Positions 8,374-16,933 of a stretch of 64,000 nt of DNA are shown here, one piece after another. A program made the position numbers and the translations under genes. The stretch is from an uncultured Thiohalocapsa sp. Lineage in GTDB: Bacteria > Pseudomonadota > Gammaproteobacteria > Chromatiales > Chromatiaceae. Each line of letters starts with the position of its first letter. Positions within the stretch are counted from its first letter, which is position 1. Below the pieces are notes generated by a model. That model saw only the letters and a program-made list of their open reading frames with translations. It was not told the origin of the DNA and ran no database searches. Location: positions 62,001 through 126,000 of the forward strand of contig NZ_CAJXYK010000009.1 of assembly GCF_913063425.1 (NCBI RefSeq), read 5' to 3'.

Positions 8374-8864
8374 TTTTATTCCTCCGGCGCGTTTGTGGGT
8401 CGCTGTCGCCCGCCGCTGGGGGCGCGACAGGCGGCCAAGGCCGCGGCGGGCGGTGGGCGGATCGGCGCCACCGCGGCGCCTTGCGCTGACCGCAGCGGGT
8501 CTGGATCAGGCCGAGCACGCCCGCAGTGGCGATGCCAGTCCGGACCACGGCCCAGACCGCCCTCCTGCCGGGCCTGAGACTGCAGGTGATGCCACCGTAA
8601 CCGGTGGATTCACCCCAGAATGCCCGCTTCTACCGCCCGTCAGATGCTCTGCGGGTGGTCCTCGCCCGCTCTCCCCACTTCTCCCCCCAACGCCACCGTC
8701 CACCCCACCCGCATTGCCGGTGGATGGCGCCCAGCAAGCTGTGGCTGAGCATTAAGTTAAGGTGGTATGTGACTGATAAACCGATGTATTGTTGCAGTCA
8801 GTATCAGCTTTAGCTTATTTGTTTAAGTTTTTGACGCAGCAACGAAAAAGGCGCTCCCAAGCAC
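8374..8864. other. Gene-free region between rnpB and the dcw promoter
   Basis: About 490 bp with no convincing protein gene; the short open frames here look like chance. Near 8586-8613 a hairpin forms (GTGA..CCACCG, loop TAAC, CGGTGG..TCAC). At 8672-8686 lies an exact reverse-complement copy of the 15-bp core of the MraZ operator at 8905-8919. From about 8740 to 8850 the sequence becomes markedly A+T-rich for this genome, as expected for an UP-element-like promoter-proximal region. Confidence 0.6.
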
Positions 8865-8893
8865 TTGACCCTCCGTGGGGCCTCTCCTAAACT
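8865..8893 (+). promoter_or_regulatory. Sigma70-type promoter of the dcw operon (Pmra)
   Basis: TTGACC (8865-8870) and TAAACT (8888-8893) are separated by 17 bp, close to consensus. The predicted start of transcription near 8900 falls just before the MraZ boxes, and the region upstream is A+T-rich. mraZ begins about 70 bp downstream. This would be the main promoter for the whole division and cell wall cluster. Confidence 0.75.
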
Positions 8894-8903
8894 GCCGCCC
8901 ATG

Positions 8904-8938
8904 TGGGGAGAAGTGGGGAAATCTGGGGCAGCGTAGGG
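8904..8938 (+). promoter_or_regulatory. MraZ operator: TGGGG boxes at 10-bp pitch
   Basis: TGGGG occurs at 8904, 8914 and 8924 and a degenerate TAGGG at 8934, each exactly 10 bp apart. MraZ is known to bind arrays of TGGGN pentamers separated by 5 bp upstream of its own gene. The array lies just downstream of the predicted transcription start, where bound MraZ would repress the operon. Confidence 0.85.
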
Positions 8939-8969
8939 TGTCGGTGCACAACCGCCGCGGTCGAGGGCC

Positions 8970-9425
8970 ATGAAGTTCTACGGGACATTCTTTCTGACCC
9001 TCGACGCCAAGGGGCGCATCGCCATACCGGCCACTGAGCGCGCCAAGTTGGAGGAGCTGTGCTGCTCGCGCGTTGTCGTCACCGCAGACCTGGGCGACAG
9101 CCTGCTGGTGTACCCGGAGCCCTATTTCGACGAGCTGGCAGAGCGGCTGAACCAGCTGCCCAGCCTCAAGCCCACCACGGAGGCCCTGCAGCGCACGCTC
9201 CTCGGCTACGCGAGCCACGCCAAGCTCGATGCCCAGGGGCGGGTGCTGCTGACGCCGGCGCAACGGGCGCTGGCGGGGCTGGAGAAGGAGGCGGTGCTCA
9301 TTGGGGTGGGCAATCGCTACCAGCTTTGGCGCAAGGACGCCTGGGCGGAGCAGCAGAAGCGCGACCGCGAGCTGGCCGCGGCGGCCCTGGCGCAGGAGCC
9401 CGAGCTTTCGGACTTCCGTCTCTGA
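8970..9425 (+). CDS. mraZ: Transcriptional regulator MraZ
   Basis: A 151-residue DNA-binding protein with two swapped-hairpin AbrB-like domains; MraZ forms rings and represses the dcw operon from TGGGN boxes. Both copies of the DxxxR signature are present: TLDAKGRIAIPATER (about residues 11-25) and KLDAQGRVLLTPAQR (about 83-97). It is the first gene of the cluster, 30 bp behind an array of four candidate MraZ boxes, so autoregulation is very likely. The length is normal for the family. rsmH follows after about 105 bp, a wider gap than between most genes of the cluster. Confidence 0.97.
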   Translation: MKFYGTFFLTLDAKGRIAIPATERAKLEELCCSRVVVTADLGDSLLVYPEPYFDELAERLNQLPSLKPTTEALQRTLLGYASHAKLDAQGRVLLTPAQRALAGLEKEAVLIGVGNRYQLWRKDAWAEQQKRDRELAAAALAQEPELSDFRL

Positions 9426-9530
9426 CGCTGCCGACCCACGCCGGCGCTGGATCGGCGCCGGCACAAAGAGACATGGGCTGTGGCCTGCGGGGGCAGGCGG
9501 CAGCCGCAAACACTAGATCACAACAACCGC

Positions 9531-10463
9531 ATGGACCCGCGAGAGCACATTCCGGTCCTGTTGGGGGAAAGCATGCAGGCCTTGGGGGTAAGAGCAGACG
9601 GCGTCTATGTGGACGCCACCTTCGGTCGCGGCGGCCATGCGCGTGCCATCCTTGGGCGCCTGGGCGCCGGCGGCCGTCTGCTCGCCGTGGATCGTGATCC
9701 GGATGCGGTGGCCGCCGGTGCGGCGCTCGCGGCTGCCGACCCGCGCCTGACGCTGCGTCGCGCCCGCTTCGGCGAGCTGCCCGCGCTGGTGCAGCAGGCC
9801 GGGCTCGCGGGGCGGGTAAACGGGCTGCTGGCGGACCTGGGCGTGTCGTCGCCGCAGCTGGACAGTCCGGCGCGGGGCTTCTCCTTCAGTGCCGATGGCC
9901 CGCTCGACATGCGTATGGACCCGGACGTCGGCGTGAGCGCCGCGGACTGGCTCGCCGACGCCGCGGAGCGCGACATCGCCCGGGTGCTCAAGGTGTACGG
10001 CGAGGAGCGCTTCGCCAAGCGCATCGCCCGCGCCATCTGCACCGCCCGTGAGCAGGAGCCGCTCACCACCACCCGTCAGCTCGCGGCCCTGTGCGAGCGC
10101 GCGGTGCCCACCCGGGAGCCCGGCAAGCACCCCGCCACGCGCACTTTTCAGGCGCTGCGTATCCAGGTGAACGCGGAGCTGGAGGAGCTCAAGGCCCTGC
10201 TCGCCGGCGCCTGCGACCTGCTTGCCGCCGGCGGCCGGCTGGTGGTGATCAGCTTCCATTCGCTGGAAGACCGCATCGTCAAGCGCTTCATTCGGGACGA
10301 GTCGCGCGGGGCTGCCCTGCCCAAGGGTCTGCCCGTCACCGATGACCAGGTGCCGCGGCGCCTGAAGCCCATCGACGGCGCCGTACGCGCCGCCGAGGGC
10401 GAGGTCCGCGCCAACCCCAGGGCCCGCAGCGCCGTGCTGCGCGCGGCGGAGCGGCTGGCATGA
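9531..10463 (+). CDS. rsmH: 16S rRNA (cytosine1402-N4)-methyltransferase RsmH (MraW)
   Basis: 310 residues. RsmH N4-methylates C1402, the same nucleotide that RsmI, encoded 2 kb upstream, 2'-O-methylates. The start MDPREHIPVLLGE and DATFGRGGHARAIL (SAM-binding loop) are family hallmarks, followed by LADLGVSSPQLDSPARGFSF, DMRMD, and near the C-terminus VISFHSLEDRIVKRF. The in-frame codons upstream of 9531 (from 9480) show no similarity and were excluded. The gene ends 4 bp inside the start of ftsL (ATGA), showing tight coupling within the cluster. Confidence 0.97.
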   Translation: MDPREHIPVLLGESMQALGVRADGVYVDATFGRGGHARAILGRLGAGGRLLAVDRDPDAVAAGAALAAADPRLTLRRARFGELPALVQQAGLAGRVNGLLADLGVSSPQLDSPARGFSFSADGPLDMRMDPDVGVSAADWLADAAERDIARVLKVYGEERFAKRIARAICTAREQEPLTTTRQLAALCERAVPTREPGKHPATRTFQALRIQVNAELEELKALLAGACDLLAAGGRLVVISFHSLEDRIVKRFIRDESRGAALPKGLPVTDDQVPRRLKPIDGAVRAAEGEVRANPRARSAVLRAAERLA

Positions 10464-10783
10464 GCGCACGGCACGAGGGCGGCACCGACCAGGCCGCACT
10501 GGTGGTGGCACTGCTGCTCGGCGCCGCCGTGCTCGCGTCCGGCGTCGCCGTGATCAACGTCAAATACCTCACTCGCGAGGAGTTCGGCACCTTGCAGCAG
10601 GTGCGCGCGCAACGCGATGCGCTGGACGTGGAGTGGGGCCGCTTGCAGATTCAGGAGGCCGCACTGACGACCCACACCCGCATCGAGGACAACGCCCGCA
10701 CCCAGCTCGACATGATCATGCCCGCGGGTGGCGAGGTGCGGGTGGTGGAAGTGGCCGCCCCGGAGGACGACGATGCGCTTTGA
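10460..10783 (+). CDS. ftsL: Cell division protein FtsL
   Basis: A 107-residue bitopic membrane protein: a short cytoplasmic N-terminus, one membrane segment (about residues 13-34, VVALLLGAAVLASGVAVINV), then a periplasmic coiled coil with heptad-like hydrophobics through EEFGTLQQVRAQRDALDVEWGRLQ. FtsL forms the FtsQLB complex that activates FtsWI. Sequence conservation is low in this family, so the call rests on topology, length and position between rsmH and ftsI. It overlaps rsmH by 4 bp and ftsI by 11 bp. Confidence 0.92.
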   Translation: MSARHEGGTDQAALVVALLLGAAVLASGVAVINVKYLTREEFGTLQQVRAQRDALDVEWGRLQIQEAALTTHTRIEDNARTQLDMIMPAGGEVRVVEVAAPEDDDAL

Positions 10784-12563
10784 GCCCAACCGCACCCGCG
10801 AGCGCATGAAGGCGCGCCTGCGTCGGGCCGAGCTCGCACGGCGCCGCCCGCCGAACTTCACTGCGCGCCGCGCGGTGCTGGGCCTGATGCTGACGGCCGC
10901 CTGCCTGTCCGTGGTGGGGGCCGCCTTCCACCGGCAGGTGCTGGAGCACGAGTTCCTGCGCGACGAGGGCGAAAAGCGCTTCCTGCGCGAGCGCGAGATC
11001 GCCGCCCGCCGCGGCATGGTCACGGACCGCAACGGCGAGCCGCTGGCCATCAGCACCTCCATGTCCACCATCTGGGCGGACCCGCAGCTGCTCGCCGGGC
11101 GCCGCGAGGCCCTGCCGGCGCTGGCCGCCGCGCTCGAGCTGCCCCCGGCGGACCTCGGTGCACGGCTCGATGCCTATGTCGAGCAGGGGCGCCGCTTCAT
11201 GTACCTGCGCCGGCGCGTGGAGCCCAACAGCGCGGACGCCGTGCGCCAGGTCACCGACGGCTATCGCCTCGCCGGTGTCGGCACCGACACCGAGTATCGC
11301 CGCTTCTACCCGGGCGGCGAGATGTTCGGCCAGGTGGTGGGCTTCACCAACGTGGACGACGTGGGCCAGGAGGGCGTCGAGCTGGTGTTCGAGGACCGCC
11401 TGCGTGCGGACCCGGGCCGGCGTCGCGTCATCCAGGACGGGCGCGGTCGCGTCGTGGAAGAGGTCGAGCAGATCAAGCCGCCCGCCCATGGCGAGGACGT
11501 GACCCTGAGTCTGGATCGGCGCCTGCAGTTCCTCGCCTACCGTGAGCTCAAGCGCGCCGTCGCCGAGCACCGCGCCAAGTCCGGCACCGCCGTGCTGCTG
11601 GACGTCACCACGGGCGAGGTCCTGGCGATGGTGAATCAGCCGGCGTTCAATCCCAATGCCGCGCGCAGCGAGCCCGTGGAGCATCGCCGCAACCGCGCGC
11701 TGACGGATGTCTTCGAGCCTGGCTCCACCATGAAGCCCCTGGTGGTGGCCACCGCGCTGGAGGCCGGGATCATCAATGCCCGCACCCCCGTCAACACCGC
11801 GCCGGGGGTGCTCCAGGTGGGCCGCAACCGGGTCCGGGACATCCGCAACTATGGCCTGCTGAACACCACCAGCGTCATCACCAAATCGAGCAACGTGGGC
11901 GTCGTGAAGATCGCGCACAGCATGGACCGCGCCGTGCTGTGGCAGAGCTACGGGCGGCTCGGCTTCGGTCGCATCACCGGCGTCGAGTTCCCCGGCGAGC
12001 GCACCGGCTTCCTGCCGCATTACGAGGGCTGGTCGCGCTTCGAGCACGCCACGCTTGCCTTCGGCTACGGGCTCAATGTCACCTCCCTGCAGCTGGCCCA
12101 GGCCTATGCCGTCATCGCCAACGACGGCGTGCGCCTGCCCGTCTCCCTGCAGCGCCGGGATGCCCTGCCGGCCGGCGAGCGCGTGTTCTCCGCCGACACG
12201 GCGCGTGCCGTGCGCGCCATGATGGAGACCGTGGTTTCCGACAAGGGCACGGCGCGTCGGGCCAAGATTCCGGGCTACCGGGTCGGCGGCAAGACGGGCA
12301 CCGCAAAGAAGGCCACGGGACGCGGCTATGCCGAGGGCAAGTACCAATCCGTGTTCGCCGGCATGGCGCCCATCTCGCAGCCGCGCTTCGTGATGGTGGT
12401 GATGGTGGACGAGCCGCGGGGCGAGTCCTATTACGGCGGCATCGTTGCTGCGCCCACGTTCGCCAAGGTCATGCAGGCGGCACTGCGCCTGTATAACGTG
12501 GCCCCGGACGACCCGCAGGCCGAGCTGCTGCTCGCGGGCCTGAAGCGGGAGGCAAAGCGATGA
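10773..12563 (+). CDS. ftsI: Peptidoglycan transpeptidase FtsI (PBP3)
   Basis: The 596-residue septal class B penicillin-binding protein that cross-links peptidoglycan with FtsW. A membrane anchor lies at about residues 33-55. The three active-site motifs are intact: SxxK in EPGSTMKPL, SxN in KSSNVGV, and KTG in GGKTGTAKKA. The N-terminal pedestal carries the usual RRGMVTDRNGEPLAIS block. The start at 10773 has GGAGGA 7 nt upstream and lies inside the end of ftsL; the frame is open further upstream only by overlap with ftsL. It ends in an ATGA overlap with murE. Confidence 0.97.
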   Translation: MRFEPNRTRERMKARLRRAELARRRPPNFTARRAVLGLMLTAACLSVVGAAFHRQVLEHEFLRDEGEKRFLREREIAARRGMVTDRNGEPLAISTSMSTIWADPQLLAGRREALPALAAALELPPADLGARLDAYVEQGRRFMYLRRRVEPNSADAVRQVTDGYRLAGVGTDTEYRRFYPGGEMFGQVVGFTNVDDVGQEGVELVFEDRLRADPGRRRVIQDGRGRVVEEVEQIKPPAHGEDVTLSLDRRLQFLAYRELKRAVAEHRAKSGTAVLLDVTTGEVLAMVNQPAFNPNAARSEPVEHRRNRALTDVFEPGSTMKPLVVATALEAGIINARTPVNTAPGVLQVGRNRVRDIRNYGLLNTTSVITKSSNVGVVKIAHSMDRAVLWQSYGRLGFGRITGVEFPGERTGFLPHYEGWSRFEHATLAFGYGLNVTSLQLAQAYAVIANDGVRLPVSLQRRDALPAGERVFSADTARAVRAMMETVVSDKGTARRAKIPGYRVGGKTGTAKKATGRGYAEGKYQSVFAGMAPISQPRFVMVVMVDEPRGESYYGGIVAAPTFAKVMQAALRLYNVAPDDPQAELLLAGLKREAKR

Positions 12564-14137
12564 GCATGGCCGGCCCTGTGACGCGCCCCGCGGGCGTCAC
12601 CAATTGGCCGCTGGCAGAGCTGCTGGCGGGCTTCGCGGTGCTGCCCTTCGAGTCCGGGCCGAGGGTGACGGAGCTGGCGCTCGACAGTCGGCGGGTCATG
12701 CCCGGCTGCCTGTTCCTGGCCTGCCGCGGGCGCGGCACCCACGGCCTCGCGCATGCGGAGGAGGCCGCCGAGCGCGGCTGTGTTGCCATCGCCGCGGAGC
12801 CGGACGCGGACTGGGGCGAGGCGGAGCTGGGGCGCCTCGCCGTGGAACTGTCGCTGCCGGTGATCCCGGTACCGAACCTCGGAAAGCGCGCCGCAGACAT
12901 TGCGGCGCGTTTCTTTGGGCACCCTGCAAAGGGGCTGGAAGTCTTCGGTGTCACCGGCACCAGCGGCAAGACCTGTGTGACCCACTACCTTGCCGGGGCG
13001 CTCGCCGCGGCAGTGCCCCAACCGGCCCTGCGCTGCGCTGTCATCGGCTCCCTGGGGCATGGCTTTCCGCACGATGGACTGGCAGCCGGCGATGACCTCA
13101 GCACGCCGGATCCGGTGTCCTTGCAACGTCAACTGGCGACGCTGCGAGCGCAGGGCGCCGAAGCCGTGGCGCTGGAGGCCTCGTCTCACGCCCTGGATCA
13201 ACGGCGCATCGGTGCTGTTTGGCTCAGCCACGCGGTGTTCACCAACCTGAGCCGCGACCACCTGGACTACCACGGCGACATGGCGAGCTACGCCGCTGCC
13301 ATGCGCCGCCTGTTCCGCACGCCGGTGCTGCGCTGGGCGGTGCTGAACGCCGACGACCCCGCCAGCGCCGGCATGGCCGCCGCGCTGGAGCCGGGCGTCA
13401 GCGTGGCCCGGTATGGCCAGGGCGCGACGCCGCCGGATTCGGACTCGGACCTCTGGATCTGGGCGCCGGTCGTGACGCCCGTTGCGGACGGCCTGCAGGT
13501 GCAGGTGCAGACCTCCATCGGCGCCGGCAGCTTCACCGCACCCGTCATCGGCCGCTCCCAGGTGGCGAATCTGCTGGCGGTGCTCGCCGTGCTGCTGAGC
13601 CGGGGCGAGGCGCTGCCGACGGCGCTGGCCCGGCTCGGCACGCTCCGGAGCCTGCCCGGGCGCATGGAGCGTTTCGGTGGGGGTGGACGCCCGCTGGTGG
13701 TGGTGGACAACGCCCACGCGCCGGCGGCCCTGGAGCAGGCGCTGACGGAGCTGCGCAGACACTGCCGGGGCCGGCTGCTGCTGGTGTTCGGCTGTGGCGG
13801 CGGTCGGGACGCCGGCAAGCGCCCGGCCATGGGTGCGGTTGCCGAGCGACTGGCGGACGTCGTCATCGTCACCGAGGACAACCCGCGCTTCGAAGACGCC
13901 GAGCGCATCAATGCGCAGATCCTCGCCGGCATGGCGCGTCCGCAGGCCGCCATCGTCGAGCATCAGCGCGCGCTCGCCATCCGCGCCGCGCTGGCCCGCG
14001 CCGGCCGCGATGATGCCGTGCTGGTGGCGGGCAAGGGCAGTGAGACCGTCCAGGACATGGGCGAGCTCAAGGTGCAGTTCAGCGACCGCGCGCAGGTGGT
14101 GCAGGCGCTCGGCGAATGGGAGGGGCGACGCTCATGA
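12560..14137 (+). CDS. murE: MurE-family UDP-MurNAc-tripeptide ligase, motif-poor
   Basis: 525 residues with the full three-domain Mur ligase layout; MurE adds the third stem-peptide residue. VFTNLSRDHLDYHGD (227-240), LPGRMERF (365-372) and the meso-diaminopimelate motif DNPR (440-443) are conserved. Several positions near invariant in the family differ: the ATP loop reads GTSGKTC (133-139) instead of GTNGKTT, the carbamylated lysine after HGDM-x5 is Met248, DYAH is DNAH (383-386), and GKGHE is GKGSE (491-495). Alignment to E. coli MurE through these blocks needs no gaps, so the differences look real. Catalytic competence is doubtful; position between ftsI and the murF remnant is classical. 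It overlaps both neighbours by 4 bp. Confidence 0.85.
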   Translation: MSMAGPVTRPAGVTNWPLAELLAGFAVLPFESGPRVTELALDSRRVMPGCLFLACRGRGTHGLAHAEEAAERGCVAIAAEPDADWGEAELGRLAVELSLPVIPVPNLGKRAADIAARFFGHPAKGLEVFGVTGTSGKTCVTHYLAGALAAAVPQPALRCAVIGSLGHGFPHDGLAAGDDLSTPDPVSLQRQLATLRAQGAEAVALEASSHALDQRRIGAVWLSHAVFTNLSRDHLDYHGDMASYAAAMRRLFRTPVLRWAVLNADDPASAGMAAALEPGVSVARYGQGATPPDSDSDLWIWAPVVTPVADGLQVQVQTSIGAGSFTAPVIGRSQVANLLAVLAVLLSRGEALPTALARLGTLRSLPGRMERFGGGGRPLVVVDNAHAPAALEQALTELRRHCRGRLLLVFGCGGGRDAGKRPAMGAVAERLADVVIVTEDNPRFEDAERINAQILAGMARPQAAIVEHQRALAIRAALARAGRDDAVLVAGKGSETVQDMGELKVQFSDRAQVVQALGEWEGRRS

Positions 14138-14466
14138 GCGCTTGGCTGCCGCGGTTGCACGGTGCGATGGGCAGGTTTCTCGGGGGGAGGCTGTCGGCGG
14201 CCGGCGCGGGTCCTGCCGCATCGGTTGCCGACCGCCGTGGCGACGGTCGTGGCCGGCGGTTCGCGGTGCGTCGGGGGGAGCGCTGTGACGGCCACGGCCC
14301 GATTGCCAGGGAAGACAGCAGGGGCGGGTGGCGTGGCTCCAGGCGCGAGCGGCGTCTGCGCCGGACATCGCGTCCAGGCCATTCCGCCATCCGCCGGGCG
14401 GCTGGCCGGGCTCAGGCCACCCTCAGCCCTCAGCCCTCAGCCCTCCCCCAAAGGAGTGCCGGCTGA
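14134..14466 (+). pseudogene. murF: Decayed, truncated murF (UDP-MurNAc-tripeptide-D-Ala-D-Ala ligase)
   Basis: The slot normally holding a murF of about 450 codons contains an open frame of 110 codons. It starts in an ATGA overlap with murE and stops in a TGATG overlap with mraY, as an intact murF would. Its first 65 residues align without gaps to the N-terminal domain of E. coli MurF: FLGGRL to LNGEL, SVADRR to VTTDTR, and [14 protein letters not shown] to CLFVALKGERFDAH. Key residues have decayed and after about residue 65 similarity ends. The ATP-binding and C-terminal domains are absent. The last 40 codons hold the CCCTCAGC repeat. It reads as an internal deletion plus decay; an assembly error is the main alternative. 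Confidence 0.75.
14420..14444 (+). repeat. CCCTCAG heptamer repeat at the murF scar
   Basis: Three and a half head-to-tail copies of CCCTCAG lie at the 3' end of the murF remnant, 7 bp before the mraY ribosome site. A 25-bp copy with two mismatches lies at 18278-18302 in the 5' end of murG. No other copy was noticed in the window. Confidence 0.7.
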
Positions 14467-15548
14467 TGCTGCTCTGGCTCACCGACTGGCTCGGCCAGCT
14501 CGACAGCGGCTTCTACGTGTTCCGCTATCTGACGCTTCGGACCATCCTCGGCGTGCTGACGGCGCTCGGCATCTCGCTGCTGGTGGGGCGCCCGCTGATC
14601 CGTTGGCTCAGCAGCTACAAGGTCGGTCAGGTGGTGCGCAACGACGGTCCCGAGAGCCACTTCTCGAAGGCCGGCACCCCCACCATGGGCGGTACCCTGA
14701 TGCTGGTGGCCATCGGCGTCAGCACCCTGCTGTGGGCAGACCTGACCAACCGCTTTGTCTGGGTGGTGCTCCTCACCACCCTCGGCTTCGGTGCCATCGG
14801 CTTCGTGGACGATTACCGCAAGCTGGTGCTGAAGGACCCCAAGGGACTGCCCGGACGCTGGAAGTACTTCTGGCAGACGGTGGTGGGGCTGTCGGCGGCC
14901 GGCTATCTGTTCTTCAGCGCCACGACGCCGGGCGAGACGGCGCTGCTGGTGCCCTATCTCAAGGATGTCAGCATCCAGCTCGGGCCGCTGTTCATCCTGT
15001 TCGCCTATTTCGTCATCGTCGGCGCCAGCAATGCCGTGAATCTCACCGACGGGCTGGACGGCCTCGCCGTGGTCCCCACGGCCATGGTGGCCGGTGGTCT
15101 GGGCATCATGGTCTATGCCGCCGGCCACACGGAGATCGCCGACTACCTGCGCATCCCCTATGTGCCGGATGTGGGCGAGGTGGTGGTGATCTGCGGCGCC
15201 ATCGCCGGCGCCGGCCTGGGCTTTCTCTGGTTCAACACCTATCCGGCCCAGGTCTTCATGGGCGATGTCGGCGCGCTGGCGCTGGGCGCGGCCCTCGGTG
15301 CCATCGCGGTGGTCGCCAAGCAGGAGCTGGTGCTCTTCATCATGGGCGGGATCTTCGTGCTGGAGACCGTCTCGGTGATGCTGCAGGTGCTCTCCTACAA
15401 GCTCACCGGCAAGCGCCTCTTCCGCATGGCGCCGCTGCACCACCACTACGAGCTGAAGGGCTGGCCGGAGCCGCGCGTCATCGTGCGCTTCTGGATCGTC
15501 ACCGTCGTGCTCGTGCTGATCGGCCTCGCGAGCCTGAAGATCCGATGA
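14466..15548 (+). CDS. mraY: Phospho-N-acetylmuramoyl-pentapeptide transferase
   Basis: A 360-residue integral membrane enzyme with about ten membrane segments, transferring phospho-MurNAc-pentapeptide to undecaprenyl phosphate to make lipid I. Catalytic motifs are intact: [10 protein letters not shown] (the DD pair), [32 protein letters not shown] and the [14 protein letters not shown] histidine loop. AAGGAG lies 9 nt before the ATG at 14466, fixing the start; the frame is open upstream only across the murF remnant. Its substrate needs MurF activity, which this cluster no longer encodes intact. It ends in an ATGA overlap with murD. Confidence 0.97.
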   Translation: MLLWLTDWLGQLDSGFYVFRYLTLRTILGVLTALGISLLVGRPLIRWLSSYKVGQVVRNDGPESHFSKAGTPTMGGTLMLVAIGVSTLLWADLTNRFVWVVLLTTLGFGAIGFVDDYRKLVLKDPKGLPGRWKYFWQTVVGLSAAGYLFFSATTPGETALLVPYLKDVSIQLGPLFILFAYFVIVGASNAVNLTDGLDGLAVVPTAMVAGGLGIMVYAAGHTEIADYLRIPYVPDVGEVVVICGAIAGAGLGFLWFNTYPAQVFMGDVGALALGAALGAIAVVAKQELVLFIMGGIFVLETVSVMLQVLSYKLTGKRLFRMAPLHHHYELKGWPEPRVIVRFWIVTVVLVLIGLASLKIR

Positions 15549-16933
15549 GCGTACCGGCACCGACCATCCCTGACCTGTCCCCCGCGGCACTCGCCGGCGT
15601 CAAGGCGCTGGTGGTGGGCCTGGGTCCCACGGGGCTCTCCTGCGCGCGCTTCCTGCACGGCCACGGCGCCACCGTCGCCGTCACCGACAGCCGCGATGCA
15701 CCGCCGGCGCTGGCAACCCTGCGCGAGGCGCTGCCGGACGTGGCGGTGATGCTCGGTGGCTTCGATGACGCCGCCTTCGCCGCGGCCGATGTGATCATCG
15801 TCGGGCCGGGCCTGCCGCTCAGCACGCCCGCCGTGGCCCGGGCGCAGGCCGCGGGCACACCGGTGCTGGGGGACGTGGAGCTCTTCGCCCAGGCGGTGCG
15901 GGCACCCGTCGTCGGCATCACCGGCACCAACGGCAAGAGCACCGTCACCACGCTGCTCGGGCAGATGGCCCTGGCGGCCGGCAAGCGCGCGGCCATCGGC
16001 GGCAACCTCGGCGAGCCGGTGCTGAACCTGCTGGCGGACGAGGTCGAGCTGTACGTGATCGAGCTCTCCAGCTTCCAACTGGAGACCACGCATTCACTGC
16101 CGCTGGTGGCGGCCACCGTGCTCAACCTGTCTGCGGATCACATGGACCGCTATGCGGACATGGCCGCCTATGCGGCCGCGAAGCAGCGCATCTTCGCCCA
16201 CGCCGCGAGCGCCGTGGTGAACCGCGACGACGAGGCCTCGGTGCGGCTCGCCGCCGGCATCGCCGAGCAGGCCGGCTTCACGCTGGGGGCGCCGAGCCGC
16301 CCGGACGACTGGGGGCTGTGCGTGCACCGCGGCGCCGAGTGGATCTGCCGCGGCGACGAGTCCGTGCTGCCGGTGGACGATCTCGTGCTGCCGGGTCGGC
16401 ACAACCTGGCCAATGCGCTGGCCGCACTGGCCCTCGGCGAGCGCTGCGGCCTGGACCGCGAGCCGATGTGCGACGTGCTGCGCCGCTTCCGGGGCCTGAG
16501 CCACCGCAGTGAGCTGGTGGCGGACCACAACGACATCCGCTGGATCAACGACTCCAAAGGCACCAACCCCGGCGCCACCGTGGCCGCCCTGGATGGGCTG
16601 GTGCCGGACCCGAAGCGCCGCAAGGCCGTGCTCATCCTCGGCGGCGACTGCAAGGACGCGGACTTCTCGCCGCTGCCCGCCGCCGTCCGCCGCGCCGCGC
16701 GGGCGGTGGTGCTCATGGGCCGCGACGCCGATGACCTGGCCGCTGTGCTCGCCGACACCGTGCCGCTGCATCGGGCCGCGGACATGGACAATGCGGTGCG
16801 GCAGGCCGCCGTGCTGGCGGCACCCGGCGACTGCGTGCTGCTGTCGCCGGCCTGCGCCAGCTTCGACATGTTCGACGACTACCGCCACCGCGGGCGCGCC
16901 TTCGCCGAGGCGGTGGCGAGGTGGGTGCCATGA
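15545..16933 (+). CDS. murD: UDP-N-acetylmuramoyl-L-alanine-D-glutamate ligase
   Basis: A 462-residue cytoplasmic Mur ligase adding D-glutamate to UDP-MurNAc-L-Ala. The N-terminal UMA-binding Rossmann domain begins [17 protein letters not shown]. The ATP loop is [16 protein letters not shown]; the carbamylated lysine is kept in [17 protein letters not shown], in contrast to the murE two genes upstream. [13 protein letters not shown] and the closing [19 protein letters not shown] are diagnostic. It overlaps mraY and ftsW by 4 bp each. Confidence 0.97.
   Translation: MSVPAPTIPDLSPAALAGVKALVVGLGPTGLSCARFLHGHGATVAVTDSRDAPPALATLREALPDVAVMLGGFDDAAFAAADVIIVGPGLPLSTPAVARAQAAGTPVLGDVELFAQAVRAPVVGITGTNGKSTVTTLLGQMALAAGKRAAIGGNLGEPVLNLLADEVELYVIELSSFQLETTHSLPLVAATVLNLSADHMDRYADMAAYAAAKQRIFAHAASAVVNRDDEASVRLAAGIAEQAGFTLGAPSRPDDWGLCVHRGAEWICRGDESVLPVDDLVLPGRHNLANALAALALGERCGLDREPMCDVLRRFRGLSHRSELVADHNDIRWINDSKGTNPGATVAALDGLVPDPKRRKAVLILGGDCKDADFSPLPAAVRRAARAVVLMGRDADDLAAVLADTVPLHRAADMDNAVRQAAVLAAPGDCVLLSPACASFDMFDDYRHRGRAFAEAVARWVP

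Noticed and set aside
14162-16933. A single 923-codon frame spanning the murF remnant, mraY and murD
   Set aside because: Its first 460 codons run through mraY in the wrong phase; only the murD part (from 15545) is real. Not a fusion protein.
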